A DNA stretch of 64,000 nucleotides from Mesodorylaimus sp. YZB2_4 (lineage: Eukaryota > Nematoda > Enoplea > Dorylaimida > Dorylaimidae), in NCBI GenBank assembly GCA_030248295.1, contig JASANH010001278.1, positions 551,501 to 615,500 of the forward strand, in the 5' to 3' direction. The number at the start of each line of letters is the position of its first letter. Within the stretch, counting starts at the first letter, position 1. The translations under genes and the position numbers were made by a program. Shown here piece after piece: positions 44,857-55,229 of the stretch. The notes beneath the pieces are model-generated. The model saw only the letters and a program-made list of their open reading frames with translations. It was not told the DNA's origin and did not search any database.

Positions 44857-45365
44857 ATGAAGACAACGGTAGTTTTTCAAGTGATGCTGGTCTTTTCTAT
44901 TTTGCTGATCAGTACGACGAGAGTAATCAGTGCGACTGAGAAAAAAAATTCAAAGTATGTCCATCGCCGCGTCACTCCAACAGATGCCGGTGGATATAAC
45001 CCGATCAGCTGCAAAATGTTAAAGGGTAAGATATTTCAAAGCTGTCTGCAGTTGCAACATCACCACAGTCACGGATTTGGTAACCGAACAAGTGTTGCAC
45101 GCTTGGATTAGGTGAAATTTGCGGCGCAACAAACCATCTGAAAAAAAAGGAACTGTAATCTAACAATCCATTTGCACAACTGACTGCAACAAATACACCA
45201 TTGTTCTGCTCAACTATGCAAGAATTCATGTTGTAAAAACAGAGCATTATAACGATTTGGAATAAAATTTGACTCCTACCAACCGAGTGTTGACGGCGTT
45301 TGTGCACAAATCTGGACATTTTCTCTAACCATTTTCTTTTAGGCAACAGTATAAAGGGTACTTGA
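44857..45365 (+). CDS. Small secreted peptide precursor, allatostatin-C-like motif (tentative)
   Basis: Exon 1 (44857-45025) and exon 2 (45343-45365), joined in phase, encode 63 residues. Residues 1-26 (MKTTVVFQVMLVFSILLIST and on) form a clear signal peptide. Basic sites follow (EKK, HRR), and then VTPTDAGGYNPISCKMLKG. The word YNPISC recalls the core of arthropod allatostatin C (FNPISC), but the partner cysteine expected six residues before is Gly here and the C-terminal Phe is Lys, so a disulfide ring could not form. It may be a neuropeptide-like precursor or simply an unrelated small secreted protein. Both splice sites are good (GTAAGA, TTTCTTTTAG). Confidence 0.45.
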
Positions 45366-48300
45366 TTCAGCGGGCTGCGATCGGAAAACGGGTTCTGGTC
45401 ATGTAAAGCTTGGGCCAGGTAACACTGAAGTCAGGTCGATCTAGGTATGTGCGTACTGACTGCATCTTCACAAAAACTTGAAAACAATCTGCGGAGTGTC
45501 AAACGCTTAAGCAGACCCGCTTATACACATCGCAGCACAGCACAGCCTGCTCGGTATACGCAGGTTATCGATAAGTCAAACTCATCGAAACGATTGTTCG
45601 TTCAAGAGCTTATGACATCACCCATTAATTTTTACGATGATTCTAACTTCTGAGCGATAGGCATGCAAAACTTGTCAGTTTTAAAGTGATGAATCCTCAA
45701 GCATGGTGTAGAGCATACTGTGAAAAGCAAAATTTGCAAAATGACGGTTATGGACTGAAACTCCGCAATTAAAATTCTGTTTCACTTACCAAACTCTTTT
45801 GTCCTAAAGTATACATCGAATATATTGCTATGCCTAAATTCTATTTGACCCCTAATTTTACCTGACCATATGCTAGACCGAAACAAGAAAAATATTCTGC
45901 ACACAAAAGTGAAGATAATGGTTTTGAGCTTAGATACTAAAAAATAACATTGAGAAATCTTGAGTTTTTTAAATTCCAAGGGAAAACTCTTTAAAACTTT
46001 GTTATCCGTCATGAGTCATGGATATTATTGCTGCCGTGACATGACCTAAAAGAGGCCGCTCAGACAACTAGCTTAAGTGAAATTGTCAGGGTCATGGCCA
46101 TATGGTCAAAATACGGCTCTTCAGTAGTATGTGAAAAAAATTTTGCAGCCTCCCTGTTCGAGTAATCTTGTGCATACGACTGGAAGCAAAGACGGTAGGC
46201 AAAGGCAGGAGTTACGAACTACGCCATTAAACACAAGTGGAAGGAAGCAATTCGATTAGGCTTAATTAAAAGTGGGAATTTTGGGCGCCCGCGTGTTTTC
46301 TCTATTTTGGGGCACTTATTAGTCTAATATGCAAATAACCTCGCTTCCCCTGTTGCTTCGTTAACAAAATATTATTTCTCATGAACAAGCAGAAGAACTC
46401 TGGCAGCCAACGTCACGGCCGCGAAAGCATGCCATGGTTTGATATAGCCGATAATTTCTGATCTGTGCTCTCAGAAGTATCAGTTGGCTGTGTAATAAAT
46501 AATAATTCAGTTTCTCGCCCGTCATATGATAGATTTGACATTTTTCATGCAGCAACCACCCGAGAACAAAAAGAATTGATGTTATGATTCAAAGCAAAGC
46601 CGTTTTTATTTGCTTTTGTATGTTGCAGGATTATCTTGTGAAAAGCAGAAAAACATTGCAATCAGCTTATCATCTGCTGTCGCATGTGACTTCTAAAAGG
46701 TGAATAGATGTGCATAGATTTATTCAGAGCAGACCGCTTATTCGGGCAGTCATAGTTGCTAGAAACAAATATCTTCTAACTAGGGAGACGGAGTTTGCAC
46801 CTAATCAAACAAAGTAACAGCTCGGGATAATTTCAAGAAAGAGTGTGAGCTTCTCGACATAGACTTCAGTTGACCCGAGGTCCTGAGTCGGAAACCCTGT
46901 CCAATAGACTACTGATACCCATTAGGACCCAGTGCAGTTCAATCGTATGCAATCTGAAATTTCGATGTCGACGACAAAGCGGACAGCAGATTTCTAGTGA
47001 TTTCTGAGCATGATGGCAAGCAAGCGGAATTCGCTTGGATATTCGATTTAGCGCAAGTGATTTGGACAATGTGTCTGTCAGTTGGAGAAAAGCCTTTGTA
47101 CCAGTGCTCACTGAGAATAAACCTAAGCCTGGATCATTGCGGGTGTCTCATTAACAAACCGCACGTATCGAATGCGTGAGCAGGACTGACAAATGGCACG
47201 TCAGAAACAGCTATACAGTACATAGTTAGGCAGAAGAACGAGAGCTGGAAAAAGATGGTAGATTGAATAAATCAGAAGCGGCAGTGACTTGAACTCTGGC
47301 CAGTTGAGAGAACTGATCGATCCAGATCACTCAATAAAGGAAGAAGCAACTTCCACAGCAACTTGATATGCTTACGTGATTAAGGAGGGTGTCGACATTC
47401 GCCAGGCTCGTGGCCTGGTCGGTTAGGCCTGCCTCCGACGTCAAGTGACAAGAGTTTAGGGGCGAGTGTTCGACTCGCAGCCTGGTAAATCATCTCGTGT
47501 GTAGCGTGTCCCTTCACCTTCGAGGGCGCGTAAGCGTTTGGTAAAGTGGGTGAAACAATTTCATGGTTCCATGGCGGTTCTGATGAGGCAGTCGCTTGGG
47601 AGTAGCTTTCCTCAAAAGTTTGTTTGTCAGGAAGAACGCCTGGAAATCTGGGAATTGCACAAATAGCTGTAATTCTATATTTGATGAGAAAGAACAAAGC
47701 TGACGCAGAAAACAATAACGAACTAATGGCTGTTGATTGGAAGCATGACACCACGTATTTTCAGCTTTGTTCTGTCTCATTAATAACGGATGACAGCTTG
47801 GTGGTGAATTTCCAGACATCCACGCACTTTTCATGACAAACAAACTTTTGAACAGCCGCAGCTGCTGGGCTGACCAACAGTATGTCACAATCAGAAACGG
47901 ACGCACTATCCAGCCGTAGGCTTCACTTTACACTGCACCCCCGACCGTATGAATTGGCACTGTCACGGTAAAGGCACCCAAGAAAATCATCTGGATAGGA
48001 CTCGCGATTAGAAACTCAAGCAATAGTTAAATCCCAATGTCTTCAGGTTGCTGAGATTAGTGTTGATATGAACTTAAAACAAGATATAGATAATAGATTT
48101 GCCGATTAAACAGAGAAAGTGGTAGTGAGCACATGGTCATACTACCTTACTTGCTAGCCTCGCTCACATTAGAACTACAGAAGCTGGGGTGTGATCAGCT
48201 TGGTCAGCCAAGCCTGCTTGCTCTCTGCTGATCCTTGGCAATAAAAATTCATATTGCAGACAGACAGAAACACCAACCAGACACTGTCGGAACGAGACTG

Positions 48301-49203
48301 ATGAGACAAGACAATCTTTTCAAATTTTAATCTTAAAATAGACTCCTGGATTTCCAAGCAATCACGACTGAAAACTTTCAGACCATTCAGTCCACTTGTG
48401 CTCACAGTGGCTAGGAATGTCATCTGACGTTGGTTTGCTTTCTATTGATAGAATGCGCTCCACAAACTTGCCCAACAGTCTGCTTATGTCAGCATCGAAA
48501 GCACAATGTGCGCTGGTACTAAGGGACTCTCACAAGTCTTATAGCTTTCCCAACCGCACGAGCGCCAACTCAGTGTTGTCAGCGGTCGCGTGTTAGGAGA
48601 TCGGTTGTTCTATTTTAATGTTCTGGGGGATACCGACAGTAATTGTTCTGATACCAAATTTTTCGAGGGAGTAGAACATATTGTAGTCTGTAGTTACATT
48701 CCTGCAAATGCTGTGATCGCGACGGTAGCTAGAGTCAGCATAAAACGAAATGGAAGTAGAACTCGTGCTCAAGCGAGGGAGTAAAACATTTAAGCCGGTC
48801 GGTTGCATATTTTCCCTCATGATTTAAGTTGATGCATTGAATGGACTGAGTAAAACTTCTTCACGTGGATATCTCGCACCAGTGACTTCCGAGGTGGCCT
48901 CAAAATGCTAACGGAACTTTTGCGACACCCTGAACTGCCAACAAGGAATTCTCGCTTTGAACTTAAATAAATCCGCAAAAATTTTTATGCGGGCTGCAGA
49001 GGTTACGATGTTACAGAATCTGCCTGAAAGATGTCGTGTCCAAGGACGCCAAAAACATGCGTTCACTATATTCGTGCCATTCGCTGGCTTCCACCAATGG
49101 GGCCAAGTGCGGGTGTCGACTGCGGAACAAACTCTCGCCCTACACAGTCTATAAATTTCTTGAAATACAACTGGCAAAAAAGGGATTTTTCAAACTTTCC
49201 GAA
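45366..49203. other. Long stretch without supported genes
   Basis: Contains a tRNA-like SINE head at 47398-47510. Frames at 47380-47906 and 48175-48820 on both strands are short and overlapping, without motifs. Nothing else was recognised. Confidence 0.45.
47398..47510 (+). mobile_element. tRNA-like SINE head
   Basis: GGCTCGTGGCCTGGTCGGTT (A box, ending in AGGCC) is followed by GTGTTCGACTCGC (B-box-like) at about 47467. An interior D-arm/anticodon layout is plausible, but no 7-bp acceptor stem could be matched, so it is classed as tRNA-derived. Confidence 0.45.
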
Positions 49204-49576
49204 ATGCTAGAATCGAACCAAAAACTTTTCGTCTTCTTGTCTTTGCTGCTGTTTATAGCAGCTTCAGGAAGTAAGTTTCTTTTTAATTGTTGCAGTTTTC
49301 AATGTGCCGGAGCCATGATTGCAAACAACGTTGAGGGTTTTGACTGATTCAAGGTTCTGCTCTCATCTCTTAGGCGATGCTCGACCAGTGCGTGGAAGAA
49401 TATGGAAGATTTTGGGAGAACGCAGCGACCGATGTAAATCCGATCACTTTTATAAATACTGTTATACAGTAAAATACCATAATCCTCTTTCAGCAACAAA
49501 ACGTCCCAGAAATCCGTGGCTTATTTGTGGCGATGACCCGCTTGGTATGATCGGGCCGTGTGTGCGCTATGGTTGA
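49204..49576 (+). CDS. Small secreted cysteine-containing protein, 89 residues
   Basis: Exon 1 (49204-49270) encodes a signal peptide MLESNQKLFVFLSLLLFIAA and ends at a GTAAGT donor. Exon 2 (49374-49576) joins in phase and ends at TGA. The mature chain has four cysteines in two pairs: DRCKSDHFYKYC (C-x8-C) and LICGDDPLGMIGPC (C-x10-C). A basic segment ATKRPRNP lies between them, which could be a processing site. A GT...TTTCAG stretch of 25 bases inside exon 2 (49469-49493) mimics an intron, but is too short and remains in frame. No family recognised; a secreted signalling or defence peptide is possible. Confidence 0.5.
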
Positions 49577-51018
49577 CCTTTGATCCCACGATTCTTGGAT
49601 GGGACGAACATAATTCTGTGTCAATATTTGTTGAAGGCATGTGTGCTGAGCTTATTTTGTTACGAGCTGATCCACTTAAAATGGAGGTAATAAATCGTGA
49701 GCTGACATATTTCAGTGAAATAGCCACTTCAACATGGGAATCGTGGTGGTGTCAACCGTACACCCAGTTGCTCTGTACATGTGACTTGCTGTTTCTAGGC
49801 TGCAGTCGCATTTCTAGACGCCGTCAGACAAAATTTTTAAGATTTTTTTGATTTCGCAGTGAATACACAGTCTGAAATTTCGGATATTACGTCCTGTGCA
49901 AAATAGGTACGCAATATGATGATTGCCGTAATGCGAAAAGCGATAACCTTTGAATCGTTTTAAAGCCAAAATCAATTGGATGCCCCGTTGTTTCTCAGCT
50001 GTTGTCACCAAGGTTGACGTCAACTATTTATCATATACAACACAGGCTTTGAAGGCGGCAGTGTTTCTCTCAGTGATAAGGTCCTTCGGGGGATGGCAAT
50101 AGCGAAACGGTGGCATCAGCCAGTTGCGTTGATGTTTCACCAGTCTTACACTACTAGATGACGTAGAGTGCTGCTCTGACGGTGAGTTTTTTGCGCAATT
50201 CATAAGCTCCCTGCGGCCTTACCTACCAATGATCAATCTCTGCTGGAGGACACCGTCCTGGGATGAAGGCATCATTACATTCATCATCCCACCAGCTGCT
50301 CCTGCCCTCTTGCTCATTCGCATGTGCTTGCTCGCTGGTGTAATGATTTGGCATCTAAACGGTATTTCCCATCCTCTGTCGCTTGGACCATTGCAGCATT
50401 ACAGCATAAGGCAACGACAGTTATTTTTTTAAAAAAACACCTGCGAAATTCTTGATAGATCTGATCCGATGTCTAATGCTCCCCACATAGGATCAAATAA
50501 TCTGGAAGCTTACAGTAAGCAAATTTACAGCAAACAGTTTCAAATTCTGTGCACTTTCACTATTAACATCTATCGCCTCAGTCTGAACCCCATGATACTA
50601 TAAATAGTGAATATCACCACAATGGTCGTAAAATTATCGTTAGTACTGCGCATTTTGGGAATTATAAGCTAGTGGTCAGCTTGGGCGAGCGATCAGAGGC
50701 CAGACTCTTCAATAACAGTTCACAATGGTCGATTGTCCGACAAACAAATGAACGATGCCTATCTCGCCATGTGGTCAAATGTCCTGGCCCTTGCGTTAAT
50801 AGGTGCGCGTTGCCACAATACCCAAAAGAATTTGGCACCAGGTTATCAAAGTCCTCACACTGCAACGGTACCTGTCACCCTTTCGATTTTACAACGCAGG
50901 CATCGACCGAGTCACTCCATTTAACTTCTTACCATATTGCACTCCGCTCAGCGACAAGAATATGAGCAACACTTTCCGGAAATCCAAACTGAAATGAGAA
51001 TGTGCTGGTACTTGATAA
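49577..51018. other. Stretch upstream of an unidentified exon
   Basis: A frame at 50803-50997 (FYNAGIDRVTPFNFLPYCTP within it) has coding-like composition and may be an exon linked to the open frame at 51019, but splice sites joining them were not found. Otherwise no gene. Confidence 0.35.
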
Positions 51019-51384
51019 AACTTCTGCCTTTGGGATGTACCACGAGTATATTCAAGAGGTGAAATCTATTTTTATCTTAGCAATGATATCAACATCAAAG
51101 AAAGACTCAAGTTTTATTCATCGAATTATTTCAAACACGAAACCCCAGAACATAAGACAAATTTTCCCCAGTTGCTCGAGCGCAAATTGCCCCAGGATGC
51201 TTATGTGGCCGAGCATTATTTCACATTCTGTAGGTCTTTCGGAGCTACGCCTTCCTATGTTGTCTATGTACAGTATACATCCAATGGTTTATCCTGTAAT
51301 GGATCTCGAAAATTAGATTACTCATTTAATTTTCCCGATTTTCAGAAACATCACGTTTCTGTGGCCCAACATAAGTGCTCTTAA
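51019..51384 (+). CDS. Unidentified 121-codon open exon
   Basis: The frame is open from just after a TAA at 51016 to a TAA at 51382, far longer than expected by chance in AT-rich DNA. It lacks any start codon before residue 52, so it should be an exon, not a complete gene. A good acceptor (TTTTTATCTTAG, ending 51080) suggests the exon may begin at 51081. The visible residues include LKFYSSNYFKHETPEHKTNF, KLPQDAYVAEHYFTFCRSFG and YVVYVQYTSNGLSC, ending with VAQHKCS. Aromatic-rich with three cysteines; no family recognised. Confidence 0.4.
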   Translation, partial: NFCLWDVPRVYSRGEIYFYLSNDINIKERLKFYSSNYFKHETPEHKTNFPQLLERKLPQDAYVAEHYFTFCRSFGATPSYVVYVQYTSNGLSCNGSRKLDYSFNFPDFQKHHVSVAQHKCS

Positions 51385-51914
51385 CAGGCATGTCCTCCAG
51401 CAAACTAAACGATTTGGTCAGAAACCGAAACTAACAGTGACTCTTTCAAAGTCACATACTTTTCCAATATAGTATGTATGTACATGTGCAGGCGGCGGGA
51501 AAAACAAGGAATCGAATTCTTATATGTTTGATTCACATTCAGTACAATACCACTCAGTAAATCAATAATAATCTCGACTTAATAAAAATCCTGATATAAT
51601 AACAGTTCCGATATAATAATTATGCCGACATGATAATAACCCCGATACATCGCATTGCACAACGACTGTCGCAGTGTCCATTCATTCATTGCATTTTACT
51701 TTTGACATTATGTGCGTGTGTTCTTGTGTTCTGGCAAAGCACGTGTCTTTTCTGACATGCAGTGAGCATCGACGCGATTCTTATGCAGCCTCATGTCACA
51801 ACGTTTGTAAGTTGATTCTGCCGCGACATTAAATTTTTCATACTCCAGCTTCGGAAAATTGGCAAAAGGAGTGAGATTGAACATTGAAACAAAACAAAAA
51901 ATTCTCTATTCATC
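51385..51914. other. Stretch with degenerate tandem repeat
   Basis: 51565-51652 carries a degenerate tandem repeat of about 18-20 bases built on CCGATATAATAA (variants CCTGATATAATAACA, CCGACATGATAATAAC). No gene. Confidence 0.5.
51565..51652. repeat. Degenerate ~19-base tandem repeat, CCGATATAATAA type
   Basis: Four to five diverged units in a row, each with a C-rich start and an ATATAATAA end. Confidence 0.55.
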
Positions 51915-52075
51915 TTCTACTTTAGAGGCCCAAAGCTGCGAAATTTTATTCCGCAAAAATATGTTGCCGCGCTGCATGAATATTTTGTTAAACATCGTTG
52001 TTCGCACTGTTTTGCTCCAGCTTCCCGTGCCTGCCCAAATTGCGGTATAATGGTTTACTGCAATGAAACGGTAAA
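51915..52075 (+). pseudogene. Duplicated MYND-finger exon of the SMYD gene (fragment)
   Basis: The sequence repeats the start of SMYD exon 1 (20815-20975), including the intron border: a pyrimidine tract, GAGGCC, then KYVAALHEYFVKHRCSHCFA and ACPNCGIMVYCNETV. Six of the eight MYND ligands would be encoded, but similarity stops right after NET, before the final Cys-His-Cys ligands, and there is no SET domain nearby. It is a partial duplicate about 31 kb away from the parent. Differences are scattered, so it is not very recent. Confidence 0.75.
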
Positions 52076-52384
52076 CCGTGCAATAAAAAATTTTGTGTGA
52101 CGGATCATCAACAGTTCCAATGAGGCACTTATAACGGCACACTTCAAAAGAACCTATGTTGATCCTCGAGTGCACTCTTACGTGTTTGATCAAAAGTAAA
52201 GATTGATTGATTGACTGAAAGAATACAAGGAAAAGGAAAAACGGAGAAAAAGGAGGAAATCATCAGTATGCTCAAAATAGAAGCGGGGTACAAAATCAGA
52301 AACTATGCCTGCAGAATATTTCGATAAAATATCCGCATAATCATTCAAAACAGATCGGTGTCACTCGAAAATAAGCAAGAGCAT

Positions 52385-52750
52385 TTGTTGCGAATAGCTT
52401 ACCGACTCGCTTGATCGAAAACAAGGAGTTTCGCGAAGTGCTATCGTACTTAGTTGAAAAATATAATTCTCCGTCAAGCTATTTATTTCAAAAAGAAGAA
52501 AATTTGATGTTAGAATCAATAAAAAAAGCTATAATGGGACATTTGGGTAAGGCTACCAAGATTGCGATCACCTCTGACGTTTGGACCAAACGGGGGAGGG
52601 GGGTTGGTGTTGATATGACTGCACTGCTCATTAGTATGACAAAATTGGTCATCAGCTTATGGCAGCAACTTTGGCCATTCGAAATTTACGAGGAGCCCGC
52701 GATGCCACAGCTTTACGATCAAACGTGCGAAGGAATGTATGTTCTGTGAA
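52385..52750 (+). mobile_element. hAT-family transposase fragment
   Basis: An open frame reads VANSLPTRLIENKEFREVLS, then YNSPSSYLFQKEENLMLESI and KATKIAITSDVWTKRGRGVG. This is the order SLPF..EN..FR.LL / P.R.TL / ...ITTDGWTS of hAT (and ZBED) transposases, up to the first catalytic Asp (in TSDVW). After about residue 80 the match is lost, so only the N-terminal catalytic part is present. Downstream Ser/Lys-rich sequence is not alignable. Confidence 0.65.
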
Positions 52751-53448
52751 TGTATTAGTATACATATGTCGTAGACAATGTGAGAAGCAAAAATATTTTC
52801 TACAAACGAAAATATCGAAAAAACACCCATAACTAATCGAAATGAATCATCGGAATCGTGGAGCGAAGATAATTCGAGGAGCGGCCGCCAGCGCGGACAG
52901 CAAACCAAGCAGAAAGAGCGAAAAAATTTAAAATTTGCGCGCGGATTGGGTGTTTTTTGCGTTTGGACGGGTCGTGACAATTTCCCATACACTTATTTTT
53001 GACGCGGATGGTCTCATTTAAAATCCCATGTCTTTTTACAAATTTTTTATCAAACTTCAGTGCTTCTATTCATGTGCAAATGCGTAAATGAAATGAATTT
53101 TACTTAAAATCCTCGCATTTTGTGTTTAATCGAATTTTGTCAATCATGGGAAAAGACTTTCCTTTAAAAAAGCGATGGTTTGCAAAAAAAATTTTTGTTA
53201 GTGAGTTGCGTCCGAATTTTTTAGGCCGCATATTATTTGAGCAATTAAGATTTTTTTTTAAACTCACAATACTTTAGCACAAAAAATTTTGAACGGGTCT
53301 AGTTCCACGGATATTGACCATTGTTTTCGGTGTCCTCATGGCATCTTCTTTCGAGATATGTCGTAATATTGGGGCAAGAAGCAGGGTAATTTTTTAAGGT
53401 TGTTCATTGTTTGGTCGAACTAGTCGATTCTTACAGAGAGTGCCTCTC
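52751..53448. other. Stretch between hAT fragment and GPCR inverted repeat
   Basis: AT-rich, with no gene. The left arm of the inverted duplication begins near 53449 (AAAAAGACTCATTT). Confidence 0.45.
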
Positions 53449-53539
53449 AAAAAGACTCATTTGTACGCAGCGTTTCGTGCATGTACCATTTTGCGACCCT
53501 TGTCATGCCGTACTCTTAAAATAGGTCTTTGTGATTTGA

Positions 53540-53566
53540 TTTTTTGCCCTCGACAATCCTAGTCGG
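53540..53566 (+). promoter_or_regulatory. Conserved upstream element of GPCR copies
   Basis: ATTTTTTGCCCTCGACAATC followed by CTAGTCGGC, ending 340 bases before the GPCR ATG. It matches the elements upstream of the other two GPCR copies, including the diverged third one, at almost the same spacing. Confidence 0.45.
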
Positions 53567-53905
53567 CTTTATTTCGTATAATTTATATATAATCCATAGA
53601 GAATTAGGTCTGATGCTTGCCCCAGCATCGACTTATGCTAGAAATCTAAAAAATAATCTGAGCCGCCATTGTTATTAAATCTCATCTCTTCTCTCGTGCA
53701 TATACCCGCGGCGTATTTAATACCCAGCCACACCTATCTTCATCTTATTTAAGGTGGCCCAAAGACGAAGAAAATATTATCCACTCAACAAAATTTTTTC
53801 ATCCCCACGTTTTCCTCCTACTGTTCCGAGAGCAAATTTTTCTGTCAATTTTTCTTTTGCTGGAAGACCTGTTAGCAGAAACTAGAAGATTCAGCGCAGC
53901 GAAAC

Positions 53906-54859
53906 ATGAATGCCTCGAACTACTCTCACGCTTACAGTACACTGTACACACCCAGTCCTCTGCTTGTCATAATTCCAATGCTTGGCAACATTATCGCTGG
54001 TCTTTTGGGCATTGCTGGCAGTTTGATCACAGTTGTTGTCATCGCTGCGAGCAAGTCACTTCATTCGCCCTGTTTTCTACTGGTCGCTGGAGGTGGCATC
54101 AGCTCATTGCTCGTTGCTTTTTATTCTCTATATCGAGGAATAGAGAGTGTGGGCCTTCACTTTGGCCTTTTTCAATACGAGCGTACTGGGCTGTCCTGCC
54201 TCCTTGTGAGTACGTTCGCAATATGTGGAATCACCTTCCATGCTCAAATCGCCTGTCTGATCGCGATCGATCGATTGATTAGTGTGACTGCGCCGATCAG
54301 GTATCGATCATTGGGAAACAAATATTCCATGTGCTTGCTTATTGCCTGCTCTCTCTACAATACAGTTCAGCTAGTTATCGCATTTTCAACAGCCCGACTT
54401 AATTCAGTCGTTCTGTGCATTGGATTTGACAATGGTGTGCACCCTTTGTTCATGTTAGCCTTTGCCCAGCTGAACTTGTTTTATTGTGTTGTTAATGTGC
54501 TGGCCTACATCGCAATGATGCTATCGTTTCGATTCCGACACGCTTTCTCAACTAACTCTAACGTGCAGGACTCTTTCATGAAACAACAACTGGCCGTAAT
54601 GCCCACTATTAAGCTGATGGCGGGCTTGTACTTGGCGACAGGGGTTATGGCAGAGATACTGATTAATATTTCAATTAATTTTCTGACTGGCGAGGGTGTC
54701 TTGGTTATGGTTGGTATCGGGACCATTTTAAAAACGGTCAGTTCTTTGGTCGAAGGAGTCGCCCTTTTTGCAAGAAATAAAAGATTTCGCGAATGCTTTC
54801 AAATTCTGGTCAAATGCAATCATAACACAGTCGGTCCGGTGAGTACTGCGAATAACTAA
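53906..54859 (+). CDS. Serpentine GPCR, Srsx-like chemoreceptor, copy A
   Basis: Single-exon seven-transmembrane receptor of 317 residues. The N-terminus MNASNYSHAYS has two possible N-glycosylation sites. TM1 spans LLVIIPMLGNIIAGLLGIAG and beyond, with the GN-type asparagine. TM3 ends with AQIACLIAIDRLISVTAPIR, the DRY-equivalent box of nematode Srsx receptors. TM5-TM7 follow (LNLFYCVVNVLAYIAMMLSF, LMAGLYLATGVMAEILINIS), and the C-terminal tail begins FARNKRFRECFQILVKC. Likely a G-protein-coupled chemoreceptor in the plasma membrane or cilia of sensory neurons. The start is the first Met, shared with copy B. The gene is intact and lies in the left arm of the inverted duplication. Confidence 0.85.
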   Translation: MNASNYSHAYSTLYTPSPLLVIIPMLGNIIAGLLGIAGSLITVVVIAASKSLHSPCFLLVAGGGISSLLVAFYSLYRGIESVGLHFGLFQYERTGLSCLLVSTFAICGITFHAQIACLIAIDRLISVTAPIRYRSLGNKYSMCLLIACSLYNTVQLVIAFSTARLNSVVLCIGFDNGVHPLFMLAFAQLNLFYCVVNVLAYIAMMLSFRFRHAFSTNSNVQDSFMKQQLAVMPTIKLMAGLYLATGVMAEILINISINFLTGEGVLVMVGIGTILKTVSSLVEGVALFARNKRFRECFQILVKCNHNTVGPVSTANN

Positions 54860-55229
54860 AACTCCACAATGGCTCACTCTGGGATTGGACCTGTTTGAGG
54901 CGAACGCTTTGAAGTTTTTCAGAATAGAAACGCCCTTCTTGTGAGCCTCAATGTATTTGCACGAGGTGACCGTAGGTATCTATTGTTAGAAGGTTTGTCG
55001 TGACGTTTTCTTTAACTGTACTTCTTGTTCCTTACTGACTTTACTGTAAGAAAGGTGACGTGATTCGAGCTTTTCTCTGGCTTCGCATTCTTACAGTCAG
55101 CTATTGTGCAGCACGTGATCAGAGTGTTATGTCTTTTGTTGAACATCGAAATTACTAATTTTTTGTGCGCTTGCTTGGTATCAGCGAATCTGTGAGTCGA
55201 AGTGATGATGCACATCGGCATTCAGTGGT

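Larger units (their letters stand above)
53449..55197. repeat. Left arm of a 1.75 kb inverted duplication
   Basis: This arm matches the reverse complement of 58599-60328 from AAAAAGACTCATTT through the GPCR upstream region, the whole GPCR gene and about 340 bases of 3' flank, to GGTATCAGCGAATCTGTGAG. The arms are clearly homologous throughout with scattered differences and small indels. The 3.4 kb between them is a Ty3/gypsy remnant and repeats. Confidence 0.85.
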
